Part shown: positions 20,841-30,905 of the stretch, in pieces
How the letters are laid out: every line of letters begins with the position of its first letter
How positions within the stretch are numbered: the stretch's first letter is position 1
Assembly (NCBI GenBank): GCA_026225945.1
Contig: JAMJFZ010001258.1
Coordinates: 6,220,501 to 6,284,500, forward strand
Direction of reading: 5' to 3'
Origin: Cricetomys ansorgei
Lineage: Eukaryota > Chordata > Mammalia > Rodentia > Nesomyidae
DNA: 64,000 nucleotides
Notes under the pieces: model-generated
What the model was told of the DNA's origin: nothing
What the model saw: the letters and a program-made list of their open reading frames with translations, nothing else
Database searches by the model: none
Translations under genes and position numbers: made by a program

Positions 20841-22089
20841 TCCTGTGTTGAGATCTGAGAACTGGGTGGGTAAAGAGGCAAACTGTGAAGGGTGAGGGGA
20901 AGAGGGTGCCTGCTCAGGAGGCACTCTGTATGGAGCTGTATGCCCCTCGACCAGCCTTCCTGTGTCTCAGGAATAGCCCAGGCCCATCTGTGTCTGGGGC
21001 ACCCCAGATGATAGGGTCAGGAAGAGGAGTGTCTGTGAAGATGGCGTGTAGTTCCCCAGTATCATGTATTTCCTTGGCTTTGTTTCCCTCTCAAGTTCCC
21101 AACAGCTGCAGGACTTATTAAGCCGGAATCATGTTGCATATTTATCAGATGACTTGTTAATCATCATCCAGTTCCCTCGGGAGAGCCAGAGTCCGAGAGC
21201 AGGAATGAAGGAAAAGACAGCGTGTCCTCACCCTCTCTCCTGAGCACCACGTTACTGGCAATTATATGGAAGTTTTCACGAAACAAGATTCTAGGCACAG
21301 GGAGAGTCTGGCACTGGTGAACACAGAGCACTTTCTTTGTGATTTTCTATTGTTATCTTCCCCCATTTCCTCTGTAGACGTAAAGTAGGACAGCTCTCCT
21401 GTTAGAGAGGGGCAAGGTAAGGGCTGAGAGGATGAACGATGGGAAGACTCGGTGCGGCACACATTACCAAGTCTCCTGACCAGCACCTTCACCGGGGCGT
21501 CGCTGGCAGGGAGCTGCCCTTTAAAAAGGCACACACTCTTTAAAATGTACACACCTCTGGCTCTCAAGTTCATAAAGAACTTCAAATTCCTGTAGTAGCA
21601 CCTGGGCCATAAAAAGATTGATATTTACTGAATGAAGGAATAAACCCAACTTCTCCAGACCTCAGGCAGATGACACTCACCTATAATACCAAGGCTGAGT
21701 CACCCTCCTAACTGGCAATGGGACCTCCCTCAAGACACCCAAGTCCTCAGCAAATGCTGCTGATCTCAACATACCTGGTCTAATTGCATTCCCTCTCACT
21801 GAGAGGGTTGCTTTGGCATCTCAGTCAGTCTCACAAGGGCTGCCTCACCGTCGTCTCCCCTGCCTGCTGTGTCTACAAGGATGACCGACCATTTGTCTTA
21901 ACTCAGCCAGAGCACAAGTAACGTCAGGTAAAGATGTCTAAGCGTTGGTTTTGCGCTGCGCAGAACCAGTGGGATCGCAATGAGCCAATCTCAGAGTAGT
22001 CATCAGCTGGACGTGAGAACACGCCTGTGAGGAAGCAGGCCACAGAGGGGAAGTATGTGGGGAGAGTAAGCCATCACCACCATCACACA
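20841..22089. other. No gene seen
   Basis: About 1.2 kb of unique-looking sequence with opposing frames up to 107 codons (21262-21585, minus) and no family resemblance. 'tgcgctgcgca' at 21952-21962 is a shortened NRF1-like palindrome, probably chance. Confidence 0.4.
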
Positions 22090-22370
22090 CAGGCCTTGGT
22101 TAAGAGCACATAGTCTAGAACTTAACTTCTGGGCTCAAATCCTGGCTCTTCAATTCCATAACTGTGATCTCAGGCAAGTAACTTGACTTCCTCCTCCGGC
22201 CTCAGTTTCTTCATCTATAAAATGAAATGGCTTGGACAAGGATTAAATTCTTCTTCCCGCCTCAATGTCCTCATCTAATCGAATTTCCTTTGCAAGGCCA
22301 CGATGAGGGTCACATGAGTTCGTTTGTTTAAAGAAGTTGCAGGATTTGCTGGCGCACAATAGATGTTTTG
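22090..22370 (+). mobile_element. MIR SINE, sense, near full-length
   Basis: Clear MIR order: 'ggttaagagcacatagtcta' (22098-22117), 'ctgggctcaaatcctggctc' (22127-22146), 'gatctcaggcaagtaacttg' (22167-22186), 'ggcctcagtttcttcatcta' (22198-22217), 'taaaatgaaatggct', and 'gcgcacaatagatgtttt' at the 3' end. One of the best preserved MIR copies in the window. Confidence 0.9.
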
Positions 22371-23045
22371 AGGTTGGTAGCCAAGTGTTGGGATAGCCTG
22401 ACCCAAGCGATCTCCCTGCTATTGGAGTCATGGTTCCAACGGTCCAGTCTCCTAATTTCCTTCTGCTTCTCCTCGTGTCACCACTTGGGGAACTCTCCAT
22501 CCCACCTCACCCAAACTTTTCCAGTGTCTGAATCCCAACACCTGTATGGAGATCTGGGCAGAAGGAGAAAATTGTCTAGAAGTGAGACGTACCAAGCGCA
22601 TCAGAAGAGCAGCCTGCTGCATGCATATCGACTGACATCCTTAAAGTCTTTGTAACATGCACATTTGGATTACGTTCCGAGGCCTCAACAAACCCGACTT
22701 CTATAGCCCATGGTGGCCAGGACACACAGGTGATGGTGGCTTTACGAGAGGTGATTTTGAAGCCAGACATGTTTGACTTGAATCCTAGCTCTTCTCCATG
22801 TGACAGTCCAAGATCTGGATCAGGTCTCTATCAAAGACTAGTTCACAGATGGCCCCCAGTCCACACACTATGGTTGCCACGGAGCAAGGTAAGGGCTTGT
22901 GCTAGTGTGTACATCTGCTGCTTTGCAGAACACAACATTAGTCCCGCTGACTTTTGCTTAAACTACAAAACCTTCTCGGTGAAGCAAGTAGTGTGTCGAT
23001 TGACATTCTGGCGTTAAGTTTCTTATTTCTTATCTCACAGCAGAG
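22371..23045. other. No gene seen
   Basis: Short frames only. No repeat recognised between the two MIR elements. Confidence 0.4.
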
Positions 23046-23240
23046 ACCGTGGAGTAGCACTGTGAGCTGGACTCGCCTCGTCCAAACAGCCAGGTAAACA
23101 CTGAGGGCTTAGTTTCCCCGTCACCAGCAAGGGAACAACCATCCCTACTAAGTCATAACACTGCCGCTGGGATGCACAGAGGTTTGCAGGCTAAGTGCTC
23201 AGAACTGTGCCTGGTGCTCACCGAAGGACGCACTATTCGT
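23046..23240 (+). mobile_element. MIR SINE, sense, partial
   Basis: 'gagggcttagtttccccgtc' (23103-23122) with 'accatccctactaagtcata' (23138-23157), then 'taagtgctcagaactgtgcc' (23192-23211) and 'tggtgctcac', match the MIR 3' half (cctcagtttcctcatc .. tacctcata .. agcgcttagaacagtgcctggcac). Confidence 0.7.
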
Positions 23241-23404
23241 CTAGAGGAGATGTCACTAGCTCCACACGATGCTGGCGCTGGCGCCTGAAACAATAGCAAC
23301 GTGGATTCAGAAATCTCAGGATTCCATGGCCAACCCCGTTTATTAAGCTGACTGTGCTCCAGGGGACAGAAGAAATCCATCCCCTGCACATGCCCTGTTT
23401 CTGA

Positions 23405-23485
23405 CTCTTCAGGGCCAGAGCTCGTTTATTTTTGAATCTCCAAGGCCATCAAACACTGCTCAATAAATGCATGGAAACCAGCCTA
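23405..23485 (+). mobile_element. L2 LINE 3' end fragment, sense
   Basis: 'ccagagctcgtttatttttg', 'aatctccaaggccatcaaac' and 'actgctcaataaatgcatgg' resemble the conserved L2 3' UTR end (gtatccccagcgcctagcac .. tgctcaataaatgtttg). Confidence 0.55.
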
Positions 23486-24039
23486 AGGCAGATTTCACTT
23501 TGGGACTAGATTTCCTGGCAACAGCAGGCTCAGGACCGTTCCTGATATCTTATTTCTGGTCTATCCGTTTCCTGGCCCGCCTTTCTTGAACATGAGTGAT
23601 TGTTATGGGAGCTGTCTACGGATCTGTCTGTCAGAGACACTAATATCTTTACTCTTAAATTTCTTTCAGCAATCTAGAATCTACAAGTCCTCTTGATGTC
23701 CGGGAAGGCTGTGGGTACCAGGACTCTAGCAAATGCTTTTCAAAAGGCCAATTGAACTGAGGTAAGGAGAACATTTTTCTCAGGAAGTTACAAATCACTG
23801 GGACTGGGCACACACAGGATGGAACTTTCCATGATCCCAAGGGAAACACAAGGAGGTGGTGGAGGTAGACACATGCTTCGTCCCAGCAGCAACCTAAAAA
23901 CATCTTTTCATTTTGTACTATTTCTTCACTAAAAGTTAAATGAGTGTGTCCATGTGCAGGTCTGTGTGTGGGTGAGCATGTGTGTATGTAGCGGACAGAG
24001 GTTGAAATAAGGTATCTTTCCCAACTCTCTCCACCCCCA
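23486..24039. other. No gene seen
   Basis: No repeat recognised. A 140-codon minus-strand frame (23655-24077) runs into the B3 element and has no known domain. Confidence 0.35.
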
Positions 24040-24256
24040 CCCCCCTTTTTGTTTGAGGCACATATCTCATTGAACATGTAGCTGGCCTAATGTAGCTCAT
24101 CACCAAGCCCCAGAAATCCTCCTGACTTGACCTCTCCAGTGCTGGGACTACAGGCACGTGATCCACACCCAGCTTTTTATTGTACGTCAGTTCTGAGGGA
24201 TCAAACTAAGGTCTGCCCGCTTGTGCAGCAAACGACTGGCTGAGCCACCCTTTCAC
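24040..24256 (-). mobile_element. B3 SINE, antisense
   Basis: Antisense B3: 'ccaagccccagaaatcctcc' (24103-24122), 'cagtgctgggactacaggca' (24138-24157), 'ctttttattgtacgtcagtt' (24173-24192), 'gagggatcaaactaaggtct' (24196-24215), and the tRNA-like head at the right edge, 'gcccgcttgtgcagcaaacg', 'actggctgagccacc'. Essentially full-length. Confidence 0.85.
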
Positions 24257-24589
24257 CCTCTGCCAATACTTTTGTATTTTTCTTCCAGTTAAATGATTGT
24301 GCACTTGTTTTAAGTTAGTTCTATAGTAATCAGGAAGTTTCTGGTTAAAGCAAATGCCATGCGAGTAAAATTGGTTTGCACAGCTGTGGGGACACAGAAG
24401 ATACTCTGGAGTGTGACTGAATCTCTGACAGGCCGTCTTCTCGGGGTTCCCTGTCCTTCAGCTCCGGGACTTTCCTTCTGTTTCTCTTCATCAGTACATT
24501 TTGTTTCTTCTTCCTGTAGACATCTTTCTTCCTGGTAGTCGTAACCCGGCTATAGGTCACTGCCTTGCATCTTAAAATCAAGGATTATT
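24257..24589. other. No gene seen
   Basis: Unique-looking sequence. A 78-codon minus-strand frame is rich in Lys/Arg but has no family resemblance. Confidence 0.35.
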
Positions 24590-24975
24590 GCTCTAGTCTG
24601 TTTCCTGTTGCTGGGATAGACACCGTAACCAGAAGTAAGTTTGGTTTCTGCTATGACTCCCAGGTCACCAACCATCACTTAGGAAAGTCAGAGAAGGGAG
24701 TCAGGAAAGGAACACGGGCCAACACACTCCACGGAATGCTGCTTACTGTATTGACCTCTGGTCCGTGTTCAGTTACCTTCTTATCCAGCCCAGTCCCCAC
24801 TCCCTGCTAAGGATGGTTCCCCAACAGTGGAGTGGGCCCTCATATATCAATTAGGAATGAAAAAAATGCTCTACAGAGATGCTCGCAGGCCAATATGATG
24901 GACGGAATTATTCATCTGAGGTTCTCTTTTCCCAGGTGTGTCAAGTTGATAACCAAGATTACCCATCACAGATAC
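24590..24975. mobile_element. Common rodent interspersed repeat, class not assigned
   Basis: I recognise the common rodent repeat with 'tctgtttcctgttgctggga' (24597-24616), 'agtcaggaaaggaacacggg' (24699-24718), 'ggaatgctgcttactgtatt' (24734-24753), 'agtggagtgggccctcatat' (24826-24845), 'aatgctctacagagatgctc' (24865-24884), 'tctgaggttctcttttccca' (24916-24935) and the end 'gtgtgtcaagttgataacca' (24937-24956). I cannot say from memory whether it is formally an LTR or a DNA transposon. The MaLR LTR begins immediately after it. Confidence 0.6.
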
Positions 24976-25342
24976 GGTATTTTGAATGTGACTTGTTGCC
25001 ATGGACTTTTATGTTTGAACACTTGGTCCCCAACTGGTGGTGCTGAATTAGAAAGTTCTGGAAACATTAGGAGGTGGAGCTTCATTAGAGGACATGGGAC
25101 TGGGAATGCGGCTCAGGGTTCTGTGGCCTCACCATACTTCCTGCCATCTGTATACTTTCTATTCTACCAAGACAGATACAAGGAATTCTAGATGCACAGT
25201 CTGCTACCGTGGAGCTACCTGTCACCATGGCTTCTCCCTATGATGGACTGTACGCCCCTTAAACTAGAGCCAAAATTAGTCTTTCCCTCCTTAAGTCAGA
25301 TGTTCTTATGCAGTAGTGAGAAGAGCTATTAATATAAGACCA
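24976..25342 (+). mobile_element. MaLR (ORR1-like) LTR, sense
   Basis: Same family plan as the LTR at 6435: 'ttttatgtttgaacacttgg' (25007-25026), 'tccccaactggtggtgctga', 'cattaggaggtggagcttca' (25066-25085), 'accatggcttctccctatga' (25224-25243), 'gatggactgtacgcccctta' and a 3' 'cagtagtgagaagagctatt' with 'aatata'. No AATAAA remains in the 3' part. Lies directly after another dispersed repeat. Confidence 0.75.
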
Positions 25343-25407
25343 GAGAACTTCTGATTCAGAAAATCCAGTTGTAAAGTGCTGGTGTCACCTGCTTATCCTA
25401 GCTTAGG

Positions 25408-25705
25408 ATGGAGAATGTCTCAGTTCAGCAGGGCTGCTATAGCAACATAACTGTAGACCTGATATCTTACAGAACAACAGTGGGTTACTGGTCACCATTC
25501 TGGAAGCCAGGAACTCTGGGATCAGGGACCCTAGCAGTGTCAGCGTTCCAGGGGTCCTACTCTCTCATAGATGGCACCTTCTTACCATTACCTCAAAGGC
25601 CCCATCGGCACCAGTGCTGAGGACTGAAGCTATGTCCTCTTGCTTGGTTTCATTGTGAACTTCATAGAAACACAAATGCTAAGGTCGTGGCAGTCAGTAT
25701 CAATG
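25408..25705 (-). mobile_element. MLT1-type MaLR LTR, antisense
   Basis: Antisense MLT1 order: 'ctcagttcagcagggctgct' (25419-25438), 'atagcaacataactgtagac', 'acagaacaacagtgggttac' (25470-25489), 'attctggaagccaggaactc' (25498-25517) and 'catagatggcaccttcttac' (25567-25586), then 'cctcaaaggccccatcgg'. Old, predating rodents. Confidence 0.7.
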
Positions 25706-26244
25706 ACCAACCAGGGCGGGTTCATCTAACCCAGCTCACCCCCTACCCTGCAATACAGCCAGGATACTAGGGGATTGTGGTGGGATGATTTGCCAGAACT
25801 ATGGAGTGTTTGGGAATATGCAGAACGTCAGAGGAGGCAAGAGGCTGTTGGAAATTAAGGAGGGGGGAAATGGGGCAATTAATAAAACAAATGAACACTG
25901 TAGGAAACAGCTGGGTGTGAGCAAAGCTTAAAGGGACTCTTGATGGGAATTCAAACACAAAGGAAGGAACAGGGCCAGGGCTCGCCATATTGGAAGTACT
26001 CCATTTATCTAAGAAAGTCTTAAGTCTTGCTTATTAAAACCACTAACTCACTTCAACCCAAGAGGAAATCTGTGTTCCCTTCCATTTCAGTTGTGAGCAT
26101 GCATTTCTTATCACTACATTGGCGTTGCTGATGCATTCAACTCTCATCTCTCACTGGCATGCCTCTCAAAATATCTGCTACGTGATAGATATCTAATGAG
26201 GATTTCTTATTTCTGCCGTTTTGATTTCGGTTGTCATAGTAAGA
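25706..26244. other. No gene seen
   Basis: Unique-looking sequence, no landmark recognised. Confidence 0.4.
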
Positions 26245-26385
26245 TCCCATTAAACATTTATAATAACTTAATATCATAATGTCTGTGATGGACGCAGGAA
26301 GAAACTGAAGCCCATAGTCTTTGAGACTTGCTCAGGATCATGAATCTGAGGAATTGTCTCTTCTCCCATGAGTTGGCTCTCCCCT
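26245..26385 (-). mobile_element. MIR fragment, antisense
   Basis: 'aacatttataataacttaat' (26253-26272), 'caggaagaaactgaagccca' (26296-26315), 'tagtctttgagacttgctca' and 'ggatcatgaatctg' follow antisense MIR (gatgaggaaactgaggccca .. aagtcacacagct). Confidence 0.55.
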
Positions 26386-27074
26386 TCCCTACACTTTTCT
26401 CCTTTAATAATTTTTAATAATCTGACTTTACTTAGGCTTGCCCAAGCCAAAACCCAAGAACTTGACCCCTGACTTGTCTTACGCAGTTTCTGGTAGTTGA
26501 ACCGAGATGGGAAAAATGCTTTTCTGGACACAACCCCAGTTCTAGCTCTGTAACACTTCACACTCCTTGCTCTTAGGGATGAGCCCAACCTAGCTGTAAA
26601 GCATGCACTGCGGAAGGACCTCACGTTCGTTTCTTAGGGCCCTCAGGGTAAGTGCAAGCTTGGCATTACAACCCAACGCTGTACAACAATATGTCCCAGC
26701 AGATATTTCTTCTCAAATACAGAGGCCACCTCCCATTTAAACAAGCTCTGGCTGGTTTTCAGTAGCTCCACAGGGTCCTTTACTGGTGGCTCTTTGTCAA
26801 TAATCACCCCCTCCTGGGTTGTTGATGATCTCCGCATTACTGACACACCGGGTCACTAGGTGGCTGCTGCTGTGTGTTGTCTGCTCTTGCTCATCGTCTA
26901 CCACCCACCAAGATGCTAATCTTCATTCATGTGGGATGCCAGCTTGAATGGTTTGAAGGACACAGCAAGAATTTTAAAGAGAAATAAATAAATACGGAAC
27001 TCCCTCTGAGGAAGGCAATGCCAGTGATTTCCTTCCTTTCTTTCCAGGAGTCTTAAGTCTCACTGAGGGGTATG
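26386..27074. other. No gene seen
   Basis: A minus-strand frame (26643-26846) reads VIIDKEPPVKDPVELLKTSQ and looks more protein-like than most, but it is 67 codons, isolated and unnamed. No repeat recognised. Confidence 0.35.
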
Positions 27075-27150
27075 TAGGGTTAGGGTTAGGGTTAGGGTTA
27101 GGGTTAGTGTTAGGGTTAGGGTTAGGGTTAGGGTTAGGGTTAGGGTTAGG
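27075..27150 (+). repeat. Interstitial telomeric repeat (TTAGGG)n
   Basis: Twelve complete TAGGGT hexamers plus a partial one (76 bases) with a single variant unit, TAGTGT at 27105-27110. All other units are perfect. The array is inside ordinary unique DNA, not at a contig end. In rodents short interstitial telomeric arrays arise mainly when telomerase adds repeats during double-strand break repair. On the minus strand it is open as an Asn-Pro repeat, which is not a protein. Confidence 0.98.
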
Positions 27151-27822
27151 AGGGTGGGCTTTACACTTACAAGAGAGCCAGAAAGTTTCACTGGCCAGGG
27201 GTTTCCATCCACTCTCTCTTTGTACCTTCATGGTTTTCTTCCATTGTCCTTGGCTTCTAGTCTCCTTCCATAGCTCTCCTACGCTCTGACATATCTCAGA
27301 ATCTTTTCAGACATATTAGGATATTTGAGCTCTAAAGGACATTTTCCGTGGAACGTTTGTTCCACATGACAAGAGATCTCCACATAGGTGAGCTGTTGGT
27401 TGATTAATTCAGTAGCTCAGGTTATTACTTCTTTTGTCCTGCTCTGCTGGCTTGGTGTTTACGCTGGTCCTCGTGTCGGGTGCTTTCAGAGTCCTCCATA
27501 CCCTACGCAGTTTTCCCAGGGTGAAGATGACTAACAGAGGTAGACACTGTCATGCTAATATTTCTTTTCACCAGTCATGGACACTCCTCAGATGTTAACA
27601 TCGCTCAGCTTGCTCAATATTGGTAACACTTCTGTGTATGAATTTGACTGGTCTTGAATATTCCCTTCTTGGTGACCAGAGTAGTAGCCAGACCTTTTCT
27701 GAAGCTTTGCAGCCTATGTAAAACACCTTCATTGCACTAAAATATGCAGGGCTTGTGTCTAGGAGGAGAGCTCACCCTGGAAGCCTAATGTACAGAGTGT
27801 GATGTTGAACAAAACTCTGATC
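27151..27822. other. No gene seen
   Basis: Unique-looking sequence with only short frames. No repeat recognised. Confidence 0.4.
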
Positions 27823-27912
27823 TATTTATTTATTTATTTTCCTTCCTTCCCTCCCTCCCTTCTTCCTTCCTTCCTTCCTTCCTTCCTTCCTTCCTTCCTT
27901 CCTTCTTTCCGT
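27823..27912. repeat. Compound (TTTA)n (CCTT)n microsatellite at the tail side of a B1
   Basis: Four TTTA units pass into CCTT/CCCT repeats and then a T-run that is the tail of the adjacent antisense B1. The likely B1 target-site duplications bracket the microsatellite, so it probably grew from the SINE A-tail. Confidence 0.95.
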
Positions 27913-28071
27913 TCTTTTTTTTTTCTAGTTTTTCAAGATGGTTTCTCTGTTGTAACTCTGGCTGTCCTGGACCTCACTCTGTAGACCAGGCTGGCCTGGA
28001 ACTCACAGAGATTCGCCTCCCTCTGCTTCCAGAGTGCTGGGATTAAAGGCATGTGCCACCACTGCCCAGCC
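27913..28071 (-). mobile_element. B1 SINE, antisense
   Basis: 'gatggtttctctgttgtaac', 'ctggctgtcctggacctcac', 'gtagaccaggctggcctgga', 'actcacagagattcgcctcc', 'gctgggattaaaggcatgtg' and 'ccaccactgcccagcc'. Candidate target duplications AAAACTCTGATCTAT (27811-27825) and AAAACTGAGTTCTAT (28072-28086) agree at 12 of 15 positions and enclose the microsatellite too. Confidence 0.95.
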
Positions 28072-29053
28072 AAAACTGAGTTCTATCACAAAAAGTCATT
28101 GTACACTTTATATGAGAAACCACTTTGTCCCAGTGCCTTGTACAGGTTGTCATCCTTCCTTGTTAAGGAACACTGGGATGGGTTACATAGTGTCTGTTTT
28201 ACTATATTCTGTCAGACTCACAGATGCAGATTCTTAGAGGCCTGCATTTTAAAATCTTTATCATAAACTTGACATTGATTGGAGGGTTCAGTGGGTAGTC
28301 AAACGTGCATGCCTTGAGAGGTAGTTTCCTCTTTCCTTCTACCTCTCTACTGGTCCAAAGTGCTAGGGACACCAGAATTTGAATTTGGAGCCTCAATAAA
28401 ATCTTTCCTCTCTACAACTTGATGGTCTCAAGAAATTGTGATAGTAACAGTTAACGTACTTTGCCATAATCAATACCGTTGTACATATCATTTACGTTTG
28501 TATAATTTGTTTTGATAATCAAATGAGAAGCTTCAAATACCTGCTTGACTAGTTTATTTAGGTGCATGCATTTCCCTGGTAGCGTTCCTATAGCCGTATT
28601 CCACTTGGAGATCACGGAGGGAGGGCTGCCTCGCTTGTCCACCCCTCCGCTCCTGGCTCTTCATCTAGACTTTTGGAGTCCACTAAGAGTCAAGTTAGTG
28701 AGTCTTATTCTCTGGTGTACGTCATTGGCACCTGCTAGAAGGTCTTATGTGAGCAGACCTCCTCGAATGGCCAGGATATACCAGAGGCCCTTGATGTGCC
28801 TGGTATCACGCGCCTTCAAAAGTTTCCGGACAAATGGAAACCACAAAATTTATATTAGTTAGTTGGGTGAATTTACAATTGTTCTTTGAGTTTAAAATTT
28901 TTCTATCAAAATATTAAAGGTTCTTCTTGTTGCTAATAAGTGTATGAGGTGATGTAAAAATTAAAAAATTGTTGAGTAAGTTGTGTGATAAATTACTGAA
29001 AATTAAGTTAGAAATAGTTAGAAATTAATGTTGTTAGAAATACTGAAAATTAA
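28072..29053. other. No gene seen; short duplication near the right end
   Basis: AT-rich towards 28860-29050. 'actgaaaattaag' occurs at 28994-29006 and again at 29042-29054 with intervening 'gttagaaat' repeats, a small tandem duplication immediately before the B1 insertion. Confidence 0.45.
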
Positions 29054-29229
29054 GCCAGGTGGTGGTTGTGCATTCCTTTTACGTCCAGCACTTGGGAGGC
29101 GGAGGCAGGCGGATCTCTGTGAGTTCGAGGCCAGCCTGGTCTACAGAGCGAGTTCCAGGACAGCCAGAGCTACAACAGAGAGACCCTGTCTCAAAAAACA
29201 AAAAACAATCAAACAAACAAACAAAAAAG
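29054..29229 (+). mobile_element. B1 SINE, sense, with target-site duplication
   Basis: Full-length B1 starting 'gccaggtggtggttgtgcat', with 'cacttgggaggcggaggcag', 'gtgagttcgaggccagcctg', 'cagagcgagttccaggacag' and 'agagaccctgtctcaaaaaa', then an A-rich CAAA tail (29192-29229). A 10-base target duplication TACTGAAAAT flanks it at 29041-29050 and 29233-29242. Probably the youngest transposon in the window. Confidence 0.98.
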
Positions 29230-29242
29230 AGCTACTGAAAAT

Positions 29243-30667
29243 ACAGGGGGCTTATTCCTTGTAAGAAGCTGTGTGTGTGAGAATCAGTGCCTGCTCCTAG
29301 CTGCTGTATACACTTTGAGGAAACACCTTTGTCTTGGTTTGATTTACGACCATTATTTCTCTGTGTGTGGATTAGTTCTGACATGTTGTCCTTTGTATTT
29401 ACAATGTCTAGAAATAATTTTGAGAGTTCTTTTACTGTGAAAGTTTTTAAAGTGCCATTTCTTTTTTTCCAGGAAAATATCCTCTTTTCATGACAAGCCC
29501 TTCCCTGTACATGTACAAAGCGGATCTTCACGATGTTCCTCTCTGCTTGATGAGCCTGTTACCTAGCAACCAAACGGCCGCTCCCATGGTCAGCACTTGT
29601 ATTCCGTTTACAGGGACTCAAAGTTCACGTCTACTGTTTTCATAGTTCTGTTCTTTTGCTGTACTTTTCCTCTTTGTTGGGCCACTCTCTTCATTATGCG
29701 TTTTTGTAAGGTGCTTGTGGGTTTGTCACTGCAAGTCAAGGTGGTAAGGCGCCAGGGTGCTTTGCTGGCTGCGCGCAAGTTGAATAACAGATGTGAAGTG
29801 ACCCATCTCTAGAAACTTTGGAAGAAGCTACTGGCTTGTTCTCTTGTTAGAAGGTGCATCTATTGTTTAAATCATAGTTTCTAGACTGAGAACCTGGCAG
29901 AAAAGTTTACACTTTTCTTATTAAATTGTTCACAGTTAACTACCAACGGAACTACATTGCGAGGCCATTGATGTTAGAGTATCTGAGATCTGTGCAGGTT
30001 ACAAGTTGACCTAGTGAAGGCTGCTTGGATCGTATTTCTTCTATCTGCTCTAGGAATCTGGAGCGTTTCAAGTTATCTGTGAAGAAGGCCTGGTGCAGAG
30101 ATCTTCAAATACCTATCTCTGGCTGGTATGCCTGTCTCTAGCCTTAGGAAAGGCTGCACCCTTAGCCTTGAATCTATGCAGTGGGGCAGACTAGGATCAG
30201 CTGTTAATTAACGAGCCGCAGCTTGACGTAGCAATGCTGAGAAGCAGCAGCGTCTTCAGCAAACGTAACAGGGTCCGATGATGACCAGCAGAGGACACGC
30301 TTTCCTGTCTCCATGGTATCTGGTGCGTTCATAAAAGATGGAGACTAACTCTTCTCCATCGCTTTAGCCTTTGGTGTAATCCAGGCCAATCTGATAACGA
30401 GAGCTCTGGAGGCCGCAGCTCATCTTTGCGGCCACCTTTCTCTGCAGCCTCCCAGAGAGTCTCGGTTTGTTCACCTGCAGGTCGTTTGCCTTCCCTGGAG
30501 GTGAGCTGAGTCCTGACTCCCAAGTGGTTTCAATTAGCCAAGAAATCTGTGGGCTTGCTGACTTTGAAGCTCAAGCTTTTTCTTTTAATAAAAATAGAGT
30601 GTATAGCCATCTATTTTTTTTCTTGTGTCTACTTAATTACATGCTTCCTTTTCTGTGACAAAGGGAA
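29243..30667. other. No gene seen; contains an X-box-like motif
   Basis: Unique-looking sequence. Holds an RFX/X-box motif at 29558-29570 and a weak CTCF-like string 'ccagcagaggacac' at 30283-30296. Short frames only. Confidence 0.4.
29558..29570. promoter_or_regulatory. X-box (RFX) motif candidate
   Basis: GTTACC T AGCAAC satisfies the X-box form GTNRCC(0-3N)RGYAAC, both half-sites being exact with a one-base spacer. RFX factors bind such inverted half-sites, notably at ciliary genes and MHC class II promoters. No promoter or gene is visible nearby, so this is a motif match only. Confidence 0.4.
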
Positions 30668-30905
30668 CTATCAGGTTATGAAAGAGCACAGATTTGCTAG
30701 TCAGACTAGGCTGCATTGGAGGCTAGCCTCGGCCGCTGATGATGCTTGGAACATTTCAGCTCCCAGCTCCACTTTTCTCATCATAAATGGGCAGATTAGC
30801 TGGGTTAAAATGACGATGTGTGTAACACATGTCTGTATCTATCCATGCCTGGGCCCATGTAAAGTCTCTAACATATGGGCACTATTAACCAGTTGCTTAT
30901 GGTCC
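30668..30905 (+). mobile_element. MIR SINE, sense
   Basis: 'caggttatgaaagagcacag' (30671-30690), 'atttgctagtcagactaggc', 'gcattggaggctagcctcgg', 'cagctccacttttctcatca' (30765-30784), 'taaatgggcagattagctgg' and 'atgggcactattaaccag' follow MIR from the tRNA head to the 3' part. Confidence 0.65.

Noticed and set aside
21952..21962. TGCGCTGCGCA, NRF1-like
   Set aside because: One base short of the NRF1 palindrome, with no CpG island or start site around it.
26643..26846. 67-codon minus-strand frame reading VIIDKEPPVKDPVELLKTSQ
   Set aside because: Protein-like to the eye, but short, without splice borders or a known parent; not enough to call.
26974..27231. 85-codon Asn-Pro repeat frame
   Set aside because: Minus-strand reading of the interstitial telomeric array.
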